A program made the translations under genes and the position numbers. From Torulaspora globosa (taxonomy: Eukaryota; Ascomycota; Saccharomycetes; Saccharomycetales; Saccharomycetaceae), in contig NC_050730.1 in assembly GCF_014133895.1 (NCBI RefSeq), forward strand, positions 868,001-932,000: a DNA stretch of 64,000 nt. The letters run 5' to 3'. Position 1 is the stretch's first letter; the number at the start of each line of letters is the position of its first letter. A model generated the notes under the pieces. It searched no databases. It was given only the letters and a program-made list of their open reading frames with translations, and had not been told where the DNA came from. This document shows, piece by piece, positions 18,372 through 28,106 of this stretch.

Positions 18372-19535
18372 ATGTCTGATCCTAGAAGAAGAAAGACCCG
18401 TCATGTCTTGACGCCAGAGAATCTCTCATCAACCATTCAAGTGACAAATTTACCTGCGGATTGGACACAGGATACTGTTTCATCCATTGTGGCAGGATCT
18501 GGGCCTATTATCAACATCAGTAGCAAGAATGATCCACGTACTGGTAAGCTTAGCGCTGTACTTTACGATTATAAGACCAGCAAGGATTGCAAAAGAGCGC
18601 TCGATATCCTGAGCCGAATAAGCAATTTGCCATGTCAATTGGAGAGGATTATTCCTCCTAACTACGAAAACCATGCAGAGGGCAAAAGCGAATTGACTTT
18701 GAACAGAGATTCATTTCCTTGGAAGTCGGGTCTAGATTTACCATTTGAGATGGTCTCCGAAGTTCCTCTACCACGAAAGCCCGTTACGACTTCAGCGACG
18801 TCAGGTACCAGTAATGATGCAAAAGTGGCATTCCCAGATATTTTGAGTAAAGCCTCCCAGCATTTGCCTCAATTGCAGCCGGGTGTCCTAACAGTGACAG
18901 ATCCCGTGTCGGAAAACTTGAGCAAGACACCGCCTTTGCAACTGATTGAGATTATTTCGAACTTGAAGATACTGGCAAGTCAAGATATTAGCAGGAGAAG
19001 CCAGCTGGAAAGCTTTTTGAAGACTAGTCTGGATATTTCAGTATCAGTGACACAAGCGTTGCTCGAGATGGGATTTATAGATTACAACGCGGTAACCAAC
19101 GTGATAAAGTCACAGGCCCAGTCTAATGGTTCTATGGCGAATAACATGATCAAGAACGGGATAGGGAGTGCGACCAGCAGTAACTCGAATACACCTATGA
19201 ACCAAAATATGGCGCCGTTGAACAACAGGCCAATGCCAATGCCCATAGCACCGCCTTTTATGGCGCAACAGCCACAGATGCAACAGCCTCCGATGCCGTT
19301 TGGGTTTGTACCGCCTCCGATGCCTTTTATGCCACCTGCTCCCTCACAACATTCCCCGCCCCCTATAGCAGCACCGCAACCTGGTTCGATCAATATGGTT
19401 AAGCTACAGAGCTTGCCTCAGAACCAAAGAGATATGATAAAACAGGTTTTGACACTGACAGACGACCAATTGCGGTCCTTACCAGTCGATCAAAGGACGA
19501 TGGTAGAAAATCTGAGAAAGGAATATACAGTATAG
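18372..19535 (+). CDS. PTI1: CPF-associated factor Pti1 (Rna15 paralogue)
   Basis: Pti1 is a subunit of the cleavage and polyadenylation factor (APT part), acting in mRNA and snoRNA 3'-end formation. I take the ATG at 18372 (387 aa), since MSDPRRRK aligns with the S. cerevisiae start; the longer frame from 18330 has no counterpart. The RRM at residues about 22-95 lacks good RNP motifs (GKLSAVLYDY replaces KGYAFVEF). The hinge is at about 190-250 (PPLQLIEIISNLKIL to ALLEMGFIDYNAV). A Pro/Met/Gln-rich linker (about 255-335) precedes the C-terminal helical domain (QRDMIKQVLTLTDDQLRSLPVDQRTMVENLRKEY). The domain order is the same as in the adjacent RNA15. A CACGTG (18221-18226) lies upstream. Confidence 0.96.
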   Translation: MSDPRRRKTRHVLTPENLSSTIQVTNLPADWTQDTVSSIVAGSGPIINISSKNDPRTGKLSAVLYDYKTSKDCKRALDILSRISNLPCQLERIIPPNYENHAEGKSELTLNRDSFPWKSGLDLPFEMVSEVPLPRKPVTTSATSGTSNDAKVAFPDILSKASQHLPQLQPGVLTVTDPVSENLSKTPPLQLIEIISNLKILASQDISRRSQLESFLKTSLDISVSVTQALLEMGFIDYNAVTNVIKSQAQSNGSMANNMIKNGIGSATSSNSNTPMNQNMAPLNNRPMPMPIAPPFMAQQPQMQQPPMPFGFVPPPMPFMPPAPSQHSPPPIAAPQPGSINMVKLQSLPQNQRDMIKQVLTLTDDQLRSLPVDQRTMVENLRKEYTV

Positions 19536-20545
19536 TCTTGACCTTGGGTGCAGCTGATACATAACCTGACGACCGTTATATCGGGCTGATTGAGCTGCTA
19601 CCTTTTTTTTTTTCTCGATTCAGCTAGCTTTGCTGAGCTTTCAGGCAATCCTACGGCTAGAACAGCCAGCCGTTTGCCACCAGCGATTCAAAATAGCATA
19701 TTCCGTCTTAGCCGCTAATATCCTGGTGATTTCAAGCTGTCTGTCACCTTAATTGCCATGCGATTTCGCTCGGTGTAGTTGACAATGCAAATGCGGGTCC
19801 GAGTTGCCATCAGAACAAGGAAAACTAGGCTTGAATGCTCTGGGATAGTCGGGAATATAATATGACTACCATGGGAAAGTCTCATTTTGTTTACTAGTGG
19901 TTTAAGGTGCCGGAAGAATTCCATTCACGTCAATTAATTCTCACATATAAAGACGGTAGCTTTGCTGCCTCTTCAGGGATCAGCACAAAGGCTTTCGAGG
20001 CGATGGTCCGCTGCAGCACAGATCTTTCCTATCACGTATGGTGGGACACTTACGCCAGTCCAAAGAAGGCAAAGGGCCGATCCAATGGCCTCTTTTCATA
20101 CTACTGTCCGGGTTTAACACCAATCGCTCAAACGCTGCACCATCAAGTTTTAGCATTACTCATTGCCATTTAGGAGAAGTAGCTTTGTCTAGATACGGAA
20201 TATCTATCAGGGGCTTATCCGCTGTAGTCAACCCACGAGCTACTGCTCGCGCCTGTCCTCAACCACACTGGCCCACTTCATTCACTTTATAGAAGAAGTA
20301 CAGCAAGAGATTATCAGCAGTCTCAGAAGGCAGAGATACTGCTCAGTTTGTCTGGCCTAATCCTGCTTTAACATGGCCAAGGACCTCGATTGAATAGTCT
20401 TTCTCAATCTTTGTGAAAAGATGTGGTTTTTGCGCGATTGTCTAAGAGCGTCAGTGAAACGGATCTTGACGTGATGAATAAAAAAACATGCAGTCGAGTT
20501 TGACGTCTGCTAACGGTGTCAATTATTCGAGAATCTCTATAAAAA
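19536..20545. other. Long intergenic region after PTI1
   Basis: About 1 kb without a convincing gene. It lies at the point where the order changes from YGL04x/YGR15x genes to YDR49x/YOL10x genes, compared with S. cerevisiae. A run of ten T (19603-19612) follows PTI1. Short open frames on both strands have no recognisable content. I see no LTR, tRNA or centromere-like element. Confidence 0.4.
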
Positions 20546-21103
20546 ATGCTTGCAGTTGGCAACAATCAGATATCAACAATAGGAAGCTGTACCAAGGAAG
20601 AGATAGCCTCGTTTCTGAGACCAAGCGGTATTAATGCCTACGTAAATGGCTACGACATGCGTCCACAAGAATGCACCTGCTGGGACGGTCAATTGCAAAC
20701 CAAGACCTCGGAATTTTGTCTCGATACCGAGATGCTCCTCCATTTGATGGCGATGAGCGGGATCTCCAAAAAGAGAGCTGCCAAAGACCAAGAGCCGCAG
20801 ATCTCGAAGCAAAACAAGTTCAAAGAGGCCTTCAAAGAATGGCACTCCCTATCATCGCTGCGTGCCAAAGTGAAGCAGAGCGTTCTACGCAATGCGGGAA
20901 ACGGTCAGCAAAACCGCAGCAGTCGCTACGTCTGTATGTCGCCAGTAATCGAGTGTCAGTATCCGACGGAGCAATCAGCGATAAGCTACTGTTCAACACA
21001 GACGAGTGAGGGCACAGTGGTGCACGACGAGATTTTTGCATGCCACGTTGCTAAGCGAAACTCAACAACAAATATTCTACGTCTAATAGAAGTAATAGAA
21101 TAA
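20546..21103 (+). CDS. Hypothetical protein, 185 aa
   Basis: An ATG at 20546 opens a 185-residue frame in a region that is otherwise empty. The product has no signal peptide or membrane segment. It has a Cys/Trp patch (RPQECTCWDG, about residues 39-48), a basic helical middle (KQNKFKEAFKEWHSLSSLRAKVKQSVLR) and a Ser/Thr-rich end. I recognise no family. A TATA-like CTATAAAAA touches the ATG, which is too close for a normal promoter, so the real start may be the ATG at codon 37 (20654) or the frame may be chance. It could be a lineage-specific or fast-evolving gene. Confidence 0.45.
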   Translation: MLAVGNNQISTIGSCTKEEIASFLRPSGINAYVNGYDMRPQECTCWDGQLQTKTSEFCLDTEMLLHLMAMSGISKKRAAKDQEPQISKQNKFKEAFKEWHSLSSLRAKVKQSVLRNAGNGQQNRSSRYVCMSPVIECQYPTEQSAISYCSTQTSEGTVVHDEIFACHVAKRNSTTNILRLIEVIE

Positions 21104-21546
21104 GTTCGTAGGTTAACCGATATTTCGTATAGTAATAAGACTAACCTCCCGGATGGTCTTGTATTCGCCATGAGAAACAAAGGGATGTTCCTTGAATACT
21201 GCAAGATGCATTCGGAGCCATTGTCATAGCAAGACTGCAACTCTATACATGTTCGTTTAAGCTGCAAGATCGCGTATTATTTCAACAAATTTCGTATCAG
21301 TTCAACAAGCCGGGAAGAAAAACTCTCAACACTTCGAGAGTTGGTTCTCAAGCCATCTCAATCGACTGATCCGCCATGGGGGGTTCCCAAGGTTGACTAC
21401 TCTCATATATATCTATGTTGTGACATTGCGAAGCTGTAGTACGCTTCCTCTTCATCGAGCGAGGCTCATTTCAAAAGTTTCAACGACAAGAACAAGATCT
21501 CTGTATCGTCGCATAACGGGTAGAAGAGTACTTGGACACTCGCAGG
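21104..21546. other. IZH promoter region
   Basis: This 443-base stretch upstream of the IZH gene contains TATA-like sequence (ATATATATCT near 21405-21414) but no zinc-response element that I can recognise with confidence, and no gene. Confidence 0.35.
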
Positions 21547-22497
21547 ATGAGTTCTACAACCACAATTAAGCAAAGAAAAGGCACTACTGTGGATGCGAAG
21601 AAGAAACACGATGGCATCAGTGCTGTGAAAGGTAGAAAATTGTTCCATTACCATGAATTGCCCGAATGGCAGCAGGATAACGACAAGATCTTGACCGGCT
21701 ACGTAGCGGAGACGAAGTCTGTGCTAAAGTGCCTCGACTCTTTGTCTTACTGGAACAACGAATCTGTGAATATCTACACGCACCTAGTGTCGGCGATAGC
21801 TTATTTCGCTCTGCTGTTGTTCTTTACCGATATGCTGTTGATTCCCTCGTTCCCCTCGACCACAATGACGGATTACATCATGATAAACTTCTATCTGCTC
21901 GGGGCGTTCGTGTGTCTGATGTGCAGCAGCTGTTTCCACTGCTTCAAGCAGCACTCGAGCGCGCAGAGCGACGCCTGGAGCAAAGTCGACTATATGGGGA
22001 TTATCGGGCTGATCTCCTGTTCCGTGATCTCGCTGCTCTACTACGGGTTCTTCGACCACGTTTTCTATTTCAAGCTCTTCTCCGTGATCACCGTCATACT
22101 CGCCATGGCCTGCAGTGCGTGTGTGCTGAGCGACAGATTCAACAGCAAGAACATGCGGCCCCTCAGGGCGAGCTTCTTCATCACGTTCGCCTTCAGCTCC
22201 ATCTTCCCCATCATCACCGGCTTCTTCAAGTTCGGCATGGCTGAAGTGTTCCACAGGGTCCAGCTGCGGTTTGTCGGTTGGGAAGCGCTCTTCTACCTAG
22301 GCGGAGCACTGATATACGGGTACAGGATCCCAGAGACCTTTGCACCGGGCAGGTTCGATTATATCGGCAATTCCCACCAAATTTTCCACGTTCTTGTGGT
22401 CCTGGGCTCGCTCTGTCATCTGAGGGCGGTTCTGGGCTCCTACATGTTTATGCACTCGCACATCAATGCGCCAAACTTGCTCTCCTTGAAAGGCTAA
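21547..22497 (+). CDS. PAQR/haemolysin-III family membrane protein, Izh1/Izh4 type
   Basis: This seven-helix membrane protein belongs to the family of adiponectin and progestin receptors. In S. cerevisiae the Izh proteins act in zinc and membrane-sterol homeostasis. The frame begins with TTG, so I take the ATG at 21547, giving 316 aa, the same as S. cerevisiae Izh1. Conserved family blocks are visible: [17 protein letters not shown] before helix 1, [26 protein letters not shown], and [22 protein letters not shown] near the last helix, with the His residues of the metal site. The hydrophilic N-terminus (about 85 residues) is cytosolic in the family. It precedes MZM1, as IZH1 (YDR492W) does in S. 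cerevisiae; it represents the single ancestor of IZH1 and IZH4. Confidence 0.93.
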   Translation: MSSTTTIKQRKGTTVDAKKKHDGISAVKGRKLFHYHELPEWQQDNDKILTGYVAETKSVLKCLDSLSYWNNESVNIYTHLVSAIAYFALLLFFTDMLLIPSFPSTTMTDYIMINFYLLGAFVCLMCSSCFHCFKQHSSAQSDAWSKVDYMGIIGLISCSVISLLYYGFFDHVFYFKLFSVITVILAMACSACVLSDRFNSKNMRPLRASFFITFAFSSIFPIITGFFKFGMAEVFHRVQLRFVGWEALFYLGGALIYGYRIPETFAPGRFDYIGNSHQIFHVLVVLGSLCHLRAVLGSYMFMHSHINAPNLLSLKG

Positions 22498-22623
22498 AAA
22501 TATGCTCTCGAGCTACACGACGTGGGACAATTAGATAGATTCTATACTGGCATGAACAATTATATTGAATATTCGTCTTCTGGCCTTCTAATTACTGGCA
22601 TTGCCCGTTGCGCTTTGTGTGGT

Positions 22624-22631
22624 CCGGGTAA
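22624..22631. promoter_or_regulatory. Reb1-type site upstream of MZM1
   Basis: CCGGGTAA is a perfect core of the general regulatory factor Reb1 (TTACCCGG on the other strand). It is 100 bases upstream of the MZM1 ATG and 127 bases past the IZH stop, where it could both bound the promoter and help terminate read-through. Confidence 0.4.
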
Positions 22632-22730
22632 CACGGCACTATTAAGCCATTAAAGCTCTAAGAGTTCTAGTTCTTCTCAGATATTGCAACAAGTCGCAGG
22701 TTTCTTGGGCGTATTGGAGGTTCGCCGGTC

Positions 22731-23090
22731 ATGAGCAGCAATCTGAGAGCTTTGAACGCGTACAGACATGGTCTGAGGGCCACCAGAGTGGTTTTCCAAG
22801 ACGACACAAGAATGCTCTTGGCAGCTAGACAGAAAATGAGAGACGGGATGACCAACCCACCCAACCCAGAGCTTCCGATTGACAAGCAGATTGAGCATTT
22901 GGAGGAAATAGCACGGTTCCTGAGGCAGAACTTGGTCCAGGGGACCAAGACCGGCCCGGAGGAGAAATATCATCTCAACATTCACAGGGAAACGGAACTG
23001 GGAGACAACGAATCGATTAAGCAGACTAAGCAAACTCTGGCATCGCAAGGGGGCGGATGCTGTGGTGGCGGCAAGAATCTGTATAAGTGA
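22731..23090 (+). CDS. MZM1: Mitochondrial LYR protein Mzm1
   Basis: Mzm1 is a matrix chaperone that stabilises the Rieske protein Rip1 before it joins the bc1 complex (complex III). The 119-residue product equals the family length (123 in S. cerevisiae). The N-terminus carries an LYR-type motif in LNAYRHGLRATRVVFQDD (residues about 7-24), followed by the conserved Phe. The middle (IDKQIEHLEEIARFLRQNLVQG) is helical, and the C-terminus has a Gly/Cys patch (GGGCCGGG). Order IZH1-MZM1 is conserved with YDR492W-YDR493W. The next gene, TPT1, starts 87 bases past this stop. Confidence 0.94.
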   Translation: MSSNLRALNAYRHGLRATRVVFQDDTRMLLAARQKMRDGMTNPPNPELPIDKQIEHLEEIARFLRQNLVQGTKTGPEEKYHLNIHRETELGDNESIKQTKQTLASQGGGCCGGGKNLYK

Positions 23091-23176
23091 TGTAAAAATC
23101 GTGTAAATATCTGGAAGGGATTTCCAATCGGCACTTTTCACTTGCTCATCTCACTGGAGCAGAGGCTGCAGCAGCG

Positions 23177-23905
23177 ATGAGCCAGAACGCTGACCTCAGC
23201 AAGAGAGATGTGCAGATATCGAAGGCTTTGAGCTATCTGCTCAGACATGGTGCCCTAAAGGAGAAGCTTCCAATCGACACGGACGGCTACGTGCCCGTTG
23301 CAGTTCTTCTGGCCCACAACCGGCTGAAGTGCCACAAATGCACCCTGGAGGACATCCATAGGATAGTCGAGAACAATGATAAGAAGCGGTTCCACATAGT
23401 GCAAGGGCCCCTTTCGGACGGCCAACCGCAGGAGCTTATATGTGCTACCCAGGGCCATTCAATTGCTGAAATAAACCCTAGCGAAGATGTGCTGCACGAG
23501 ATTACGGACGCAGCAGACTTGCCGGCGACCCTGATACATGGGACTAGTATAACCAAGTTGCTGCTCATTTTACAGTCGGGTTCCATCAAGAGACGTGGCA
23601 GAAACCATGTCCACTTGTCGCCCGGAGTCTCCGGTCGCGATTCTCAGGTTGTCAGCGGAATGAGGAACTCCAGCAATGCGCATATCCATCTGAAGCGTGG
23701 CCAGCAACTGCTTGACCAACTACAGCTGTTCAGGTCGCTGAACAACGTCTATTTAACTCCCAACGACATACCAGCGTCGCTCTTCGAGAAAGTCGTCATT
23801 CGACCTCCAAAAAACGCAGCAAAAGCTGCCGATGACCTCCACAGGGTTAGAGATCTCCTGGCAAACCTCCACATACCAATGGAGGTCTCTAGCGGTCCGC
23901 AATAA
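23177..23905 (+). CDS. TPT1: tRNA 2'-phosphotransferase Tpt1
   Basis: Tpt1 removes the 2'-phosphate left at the splice junction of ligated tRNA, moving it to NAD+ to make ADP-ribose 1'',2''-cyclic phosphate. This is the last step of tRNA splicing, needed here for example for the intron-bearing tRNA-Leu. The product has 242 aa (S. cerevisiae 230). The family blocks are KALSYLLRHGA with the catalytic Arg and His, DGYVPV, ICATQGHSI, LIHGT and RNHVHLSPG. All key Arg and His residues that I know are present. In S. cerevisiae it is YOL102C, neighbour of the inositol transporter ITR2 and the IZH4/PKH2 region. Confidence 0.96.
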   Translation: MSQNADLSKRDVQISKALSYLLRHGALKEKLPIDTDGYVPVAVLLAHNRLKCHKCTLEDIHRIVENNDKKRFHIVQGPLSDGQPQELICATQGHSIAEINPSEDVLHEITDAADLPATLIHGTSITKLLLILQSGSIKRRGRNHVHLSPGVSGRDSQVVSGMRNSSNAHIHLKRGQQLLDQLQLFRSLNNVYLTPNDIPASLFEKVVIRPPKNAAKAADDLHRVRDLLANLHIPMEVSSGPQ

Positions 23906-24086
23906 GCGTCTTCTATCCTCGAAGCTTATTATACTGAAAAGTCACGTGTATTTTGATAACTAAGTACGAGCAGGCATCGATTTGAAGCTTATAGCGGGCT
24001 ATAGAATCATATATTGGAAGTCTTGAGATACTACTAGAATTGTATCTGGTTGAGACGGTATCGCGTTCAGCTCAGCGTTGATCATC
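23906..24086. promoter_or_regulatory. RSM28 promoter with Cbf1-type E-box
   Basis: GTCACGTG (23941-23948) is a perfect Cbf1 core about 140 bases upstream of the RSM28 ATG. In several yeasts outside S. cerevisiae, Cbf1 helps drive mitochondrial and ribosomal-protein genes; such a role here is inferred. The sequence matches centromere element CDEI too, but no CDEII or CDEIII follows. Confidence 0.4.
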
Positions 24087-25091
24087 ATGTTCAATTGCAT
24101 CAGAAGAGCTCCGTATAGTACGGGAGTCACTCAGGAGTTTTTACAGGGAATTTTACTCAGAGCTCAGGAAGCTACTGCTAAAAAAGCTGCTCCGGCTGTC
24201 AAGTCCAGAAAGTCTGCCGACAAAAGATCTCAGCAGAGGGCCGGTGGTAATAGTGCTCGTCGCAATGCTCAGCAGAAGTCCGTAGGCACAATAACTCCTA
24301 GAGTTAAACCAACTTTCAACCATAGTATCATCAACAGACAGCCGCAGTTTAAGAAAAAAGATGCCAACAGTATGAAATCCTCTGCTGCAGCAGAGGATTT
24401 GATAGAAGCTTTCGAAAGCACTAATGACTCAGCCAGTAGGGGCAGAAGTAAAATAAGAACCAGTGCCTCGTCTAGAAGAAATACTCCCGCGAAAAAGAGA
24501 GAAGTGCCTGGAATGGTCAAGAAGACGAGTTCCGCCAACGTTTGGGCACCTGGCACCAAAAACATACAAAACCAGGAGGCTTACATGCCACAGGAGCCCA
24601 CTTTGGCGTCCTTACTGAAATTTTATCCTGGTCTTCCTAATACGCCGGCCTCGCGTCTTATCAATTACTCTTTGGGACTGATGAAAGCTGCAGATTTCCC
24701 GCTCAATAGAGAGGCAAACTACGGTGTTTTGGAGAATGTCAATGAGCCTCCCAAGAATGCGACGTTTAGTGTGAAAACACCTAGCTTTGGACAATATACA
24801 GAGTCGATGCCTTTAACTTTCGAGAAGGAGAAAATGTTCAAAAATCTTTCTGTGAAGGCCGATCCCGCAAGTTTTGATTCAGTCGTGCTTGGCATATACC
24901 AGCAACTGGCGCCATTGGATGCCGAGCAATTCAAATCGGTCACTCACGATAATGTCAAGAGGAAAGAGCTGTTGAGCAATAGTCAAATCGTCAGACAAAG
25001 CTTGCAAGGCGTCAATATAAGCTCTGAAAGAAAGCAAGCAATCTATCAAGTTTGCTCTGGTCTGGCACCAATTGCCGAACTGACTCAATAA
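24087..25091 (+). CDS. RSM28: Mitochondrial small-subunit ribosomal protein Rsm28
   Basis: Rsm28 is a fungal-specific protein of the mitochondrial ribosome small subunit that supports translation initiation. The open frame starts with TTG at 24078; the first ATG is at 24087 (334 aa, S. cerevisiae 361). The N-terminus (MFNCIRRAPYSTG) is a plausible presequence. A long basic, Ser/Ala-rich region (residues about 30-150) precedes the conserved C-terminal half, with PTLASLLKFYPGLPNTPASRLIN and NREANYGVLENV. Identification rests on gene order (YDR493W-YDR494W-YDR495C: MZM1, RSM28, VPS3), length and composition more than on motifs. Confidence 0.85.
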   Translation: MFNCIRRAPYSTGVTQEFLQGILLRAQEATAKKAAPAVKSRKSADKRSQQRAGGNSARRNAQQKSVGTITPRVKPTFNHSIINRQPQFKKKDANSMKSSAAAEDLIEAFESTNDSASRGRSKIRTSASSRRNTPAKKREVPGMVKKTSSANVWAPGTKNIQNQEAYMPQEPTLASLLKFYPGLPNTPASRLINYSLGLMKAADFPLNREANYGVLENVNEPPKNATFSVKTPSFGQYTESMPLTFEKEKMFKNLSVKADPASFDSVVLGIYQQLAPLDAEQFKSVTHDNVKRKELLSNSQIVRQSLQGVNISSERKQAIYQVCSGLAPIAELTQ

Positions 25092-25177
25092 TCCTCAAGA
25101 TTCTGTTCGACTCCTAGCCAGCTAGTACCTGTACATATAAAGCTAACTCCATACTGAATTACCATTCATGTTTCTCA

Positions 25178-27928
25178 TCACCCTTCTGTCTCCCTGATGT
25201 CGATTTTCTCCATAAAGTGATTATAGGCTGAGATTCGATTCTTCAGCAGGACCTTCAGAAGCTCTAGCTCTTTGCTTTGGCTGCTGATTTTTCTGAGGAC
25301 CGGGTACAAGAAGCCAAACAGGGCATCAAAATTGTAGTCTGATGGAAGATTAGCAAGTACCGAAATGAGAATGACCTCGTCCTGAATTAGATTGGCGTTT
25401 CTTTCCAGTAGTTTAGTGACTAAAGCTAAAGAATGCTGCCTCTTCCTGAACGATGCATAGTGCTCCAAAACTCTGATAACGTTAGCACCCATCAAGAGTT
25501 CTTCAATACTCATAAAATCATTGAATGTGATGAAAATCTCGAGTAGCCTGTCGTTCGTCATAAAATTCCTTGCTGCTTTGCCTTCGGGCAAAAATAATAT
25601 GGTTAATATATTGCCGATATCGAAGGTCTCAATCTTGCTGAGAATTGATTTCATTAACGAAAGGTCGCTTTCTTCCAGGCATAGTGCTTCTAACGTCTCG
25701 TAGTTCTCTAAGAAGGGCCTGAATCTTTTATTATTCTTGAGCTTAATGATGAAGAATTCTTTAACAGTACATTTGGCGTACGAAATGTCTTGCGAATATG
25801 TCTCAGCATAATCCTTTAAGACTTTTTGAACATCAATATCTTGCAGGAACTCTTGCATTTTAGCCATATAGTAATCAAACAAAAATTGTCTGTCATTAGC
25901 GTCTTCAGGTCCCAATTCTTGTATTATCAGCACCTTAACACTAGCATTTTTCTCGACACGCTCTAGAAGTTCACGAGGATCAATCTTCAAAGTTGATAAA
26001 AGTTCAATTGTTTGAGATATCAACTTCCTGTTCAATTGTTGTTCACGTTCAATGATAAACAGAACATCGTCTATTATCTGTAATCCGTATGAAGACGGCA
26101 GTTTGTCTCCACTTTCCTGCAGAAACTTCAGCAGTTTTTTAGTTTCTCCTTCCTTCTTTAAAAGTTCGATTGTCTCCTTAAACATTCCTCTTCTTTGCAT
26201 AACCTGAAGGCGAAGGTCAAGGCGAACGTTCTGATCTGCCTCGATTATATTCATTATTTCCGCTAGGCTATCTTCGTGGAAGACGGTAATATCGATATCA
26301 TTCTGTTTCTTATCAAGTTTCAGTTTGAACATATTGACGTCTAAAGTCTTCACAACGTTCTGGTAGTCTCCATTGGATCTCTCAGCATTGTTTTTTTCGA
26401 ATAAATTCTTGATACTTCGCAGTAGCCACTCCAAATCGTCACATTTGTGATATAATTTAAGTGATTTGAGTCTCTCTATCAGATCCTTAAGACCGTTGAA
26501 AATCCATAAAGTCCCGTAAATTTGGAACCCTAAGCCATACAGCAGAAGCCGTGCATCGACAGTATTCGCCATCGAACACCATTTCCTGAGCAGTATAAGG
26601 TCAATTTTTGGGCTGTGTAAGACCTGCAAAAGAAGCAAAAGGCTATGCAGATATTGATTCTCTAACAGTCTGAATTTCGATTGCCAGGGTTGATCTGATT
26701 GGACTAAGTACTCTTCAATTGCGCTCATACCTGGTTCGTTATGCTCGCCAAACACTAGTACAGGAGGGGGCCTTATCAATAAATGTATTCCGAACGAGCC
26801 ATAGAGAACTGTAGAACACCTCTCCTCAAATAAATCTCCGACCAAAGCTTTCTCGTTTTCAATCTTTAGCTGGTTGGCGTTTCCCACCAGGGGAACTCTC
26901 CTCATCATATCAACCACGCTTTCTTTGATCTCTGGCCTTTCGAATCCAGAAAAGCTTTTCGAGGTTTTCGCTACCCGTACCTTCAAAGATTCTGTCGTTA
27001 TCTTTTGTACTATTTTCGACTCATCTTCGAGTCTGTAAATGGAGACTCGGTTCGGCTTGAATCTAACGATCAAGTAGGGATATTCGACAATAATGCTGGA
27101 GGGGTAGTTATCCAAAACGATTGATGCATTCACTATATCGCCACTGTGGTTTACTACAAGCGCCATCGAACTGTCATTGTATGAACCGCCGCCCGTGGCG
27201 ACCAAAAATTCCTGCTTCTTGAATTCCGCCACAACAGGCCGCAGGGGTGCATTCACTTCGCTGACTCTAAAAAGTGGTATAACTTTGAATGTCTTGAGAT
27301 CAAGCACCTCATAATTGTTTTGCTTTGCAACGGCAAGATGATGGCCCTGAGCGACCATTCTGCTCACTGATCCAAAATCGAAATTCCTAAACAGCGTTAT
27401 TGCGCTTGATGACACTTTCAAAAGCTTAATTGCCTCTGCTTGGGCAGCGTAAAACTTGTAAGATTTTGAAGTGCTTGAGTAGCCTCGAAGTGCGATATCT
27501 GTGATGCCATTTAAACTTAGAGTGTTGGGAGCAGGTGCGAATTCGGGCAAGAGGAACAATACTAAGGTCTGGTTGCTCAGCACTAGCGCTCGTTCAATGT
27601 TCGGAAGTAGTAAAATCTTATCAATTGGAACCGATAGATCGGAGTCAAACTTGGTCTGGGAAACAAGGATGTAATTTCGTGGTTCGATCTCGAAATAATG
27701 TAGGAGGTCACCGGTAGAGGTACCCAAATAAATATTCTGATCAAATGCCTCACATTGCACATATTCCATTTCAGATGGTAGGTCATCTATTAACTCCACA
27801 GTTTGGAATGGACCGTCTTCAATGAAGAATCCGTCTCCATGCTGTTCAATTCCAGGTAAAAGCTGAGGTTGATCAATTTGCGGCGAGCTTCCATCACTTG
27901 GCAAGCATTCCTCCCCCTGCTCAGCCAT
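25178..27928 (-). CDS. VPS3: CORVET subunit Vps3
   Basis: Vps3 is a subunit of the CORVET tethering complex and binds the endosomal Rab Vps21 in early-endosome to vacuole transport. The 916-residue product (S. cerevisiae 1011) has an N-terminal beta-propeller of CNH type (residues about 35-310, with repeated short hydrophobic strands). A helical alpha-solenoid of the Vps39/TRAP1 kind follows (about 410-910, for example LLLQVLHSPKIDLILLRKWCSMANTVDARLLLYGLG). There is no membrane segment. It is convergent with RSM28 (86 bases between stops), the same arrangement as YDR494W/YDR495C. Confidence 0.92.
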   Translation of the reverse strand: MAEQGEECLPSDGSSPQIDQPQLLPGIEQHGDGFFIEDGPFQTVELIDDLPSEMEYVQCEAFDQNIYLGTSTGDLLHYFEIEPRNYILVSQTKFDSDLSVPIDKILLLPNIERALVLSNQTLVLFLLPEFAPAPNTLSLNGITDIALRGYSSTSKSYKFYAAQAEAIKLLKVSSSAITLFRNFDFGSVSRMVAQGHHLAVAKQNNYEVLDLKTFKVIPLFRVSEVNAPLRPVVAEFKKQEFLVATGGGSYNDSSMALVVNHSGDIVNASIVLDNYPSSIIVEYPYLIVRFKPNRVSIYRLEDESKIVQKITTESLKVRVAKTSKSFSGFERPEIKESVVDMMRRVPLVGNANQLKIENEKALVGDLFEERCSTVLYGSFGIHLLIRPPPVLVFGEHNEPGMSAIEEYLVQSDQPWQSKFRLLENQYLHSLLLLLQVLHSPKIDLILLRKWCSMANTVDARLLLYGLGFQIYGTLWIFNGLKDLIERLKSLKLYHKCDDLEWLLRSIKNLFEKNNAERSNGDYQNVVKTLDVNMFKLKLDKKQNDIDITVFHEDSLAEIMNIIEADQNVRLDLRLQVMQRRGMFKETIELLKKEGETKKLLKFLQESGDKLPSSYGLQIIDDVLFIIEREQQLNRKLISQTIELLSTLKIDPRELLERVEKNASVKVLIIQELGPEDANDRQFLFDYYMAKMQEFLQDIDVQKVLKDYAETYSQDISYAKCTVKEFFIIKLKNNKRFRPFLENYETLEALCLEESDLSLMKSILSKIETFDIGNILTILFLPEGKAARNFMTNDRLLEIFITFNDFMSIEELLMGANVIRVLEHYASFRKRQHSLALVTKLLERNANLIQDEVILISVLANLPSDYNFDALFGFLYPVLRKISSQSKELELLKVLLKNRISAYNHFMEKIDIRETEG

Positions 27929-28106
27929 CTAAGTCTTAGCGAGTTGTCATAGGGATCCTGTCCTTGCTCAAGTAAAGAAGTGTAGCTCACTTGCGTAGTG
28001 ATCGACGCTGCGTATCTACGGCGCGATGACAGTGCGGTGTAAGGCTTTCTAGAGCATTATAGTATACATTTCGAAGTTTTAGTTAGTCTATATCCATCAG
28101 ATCGTA

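Noticed and set aside
23941..23948. GTCACGTG as centromere element CDEI
   Set aside because: No AT-rich CDEII of about 80-160 bp and no CDEIII (CCGAA core) follows here or at the other CACGTG sites; a Cbf1 promoter site is simpler.
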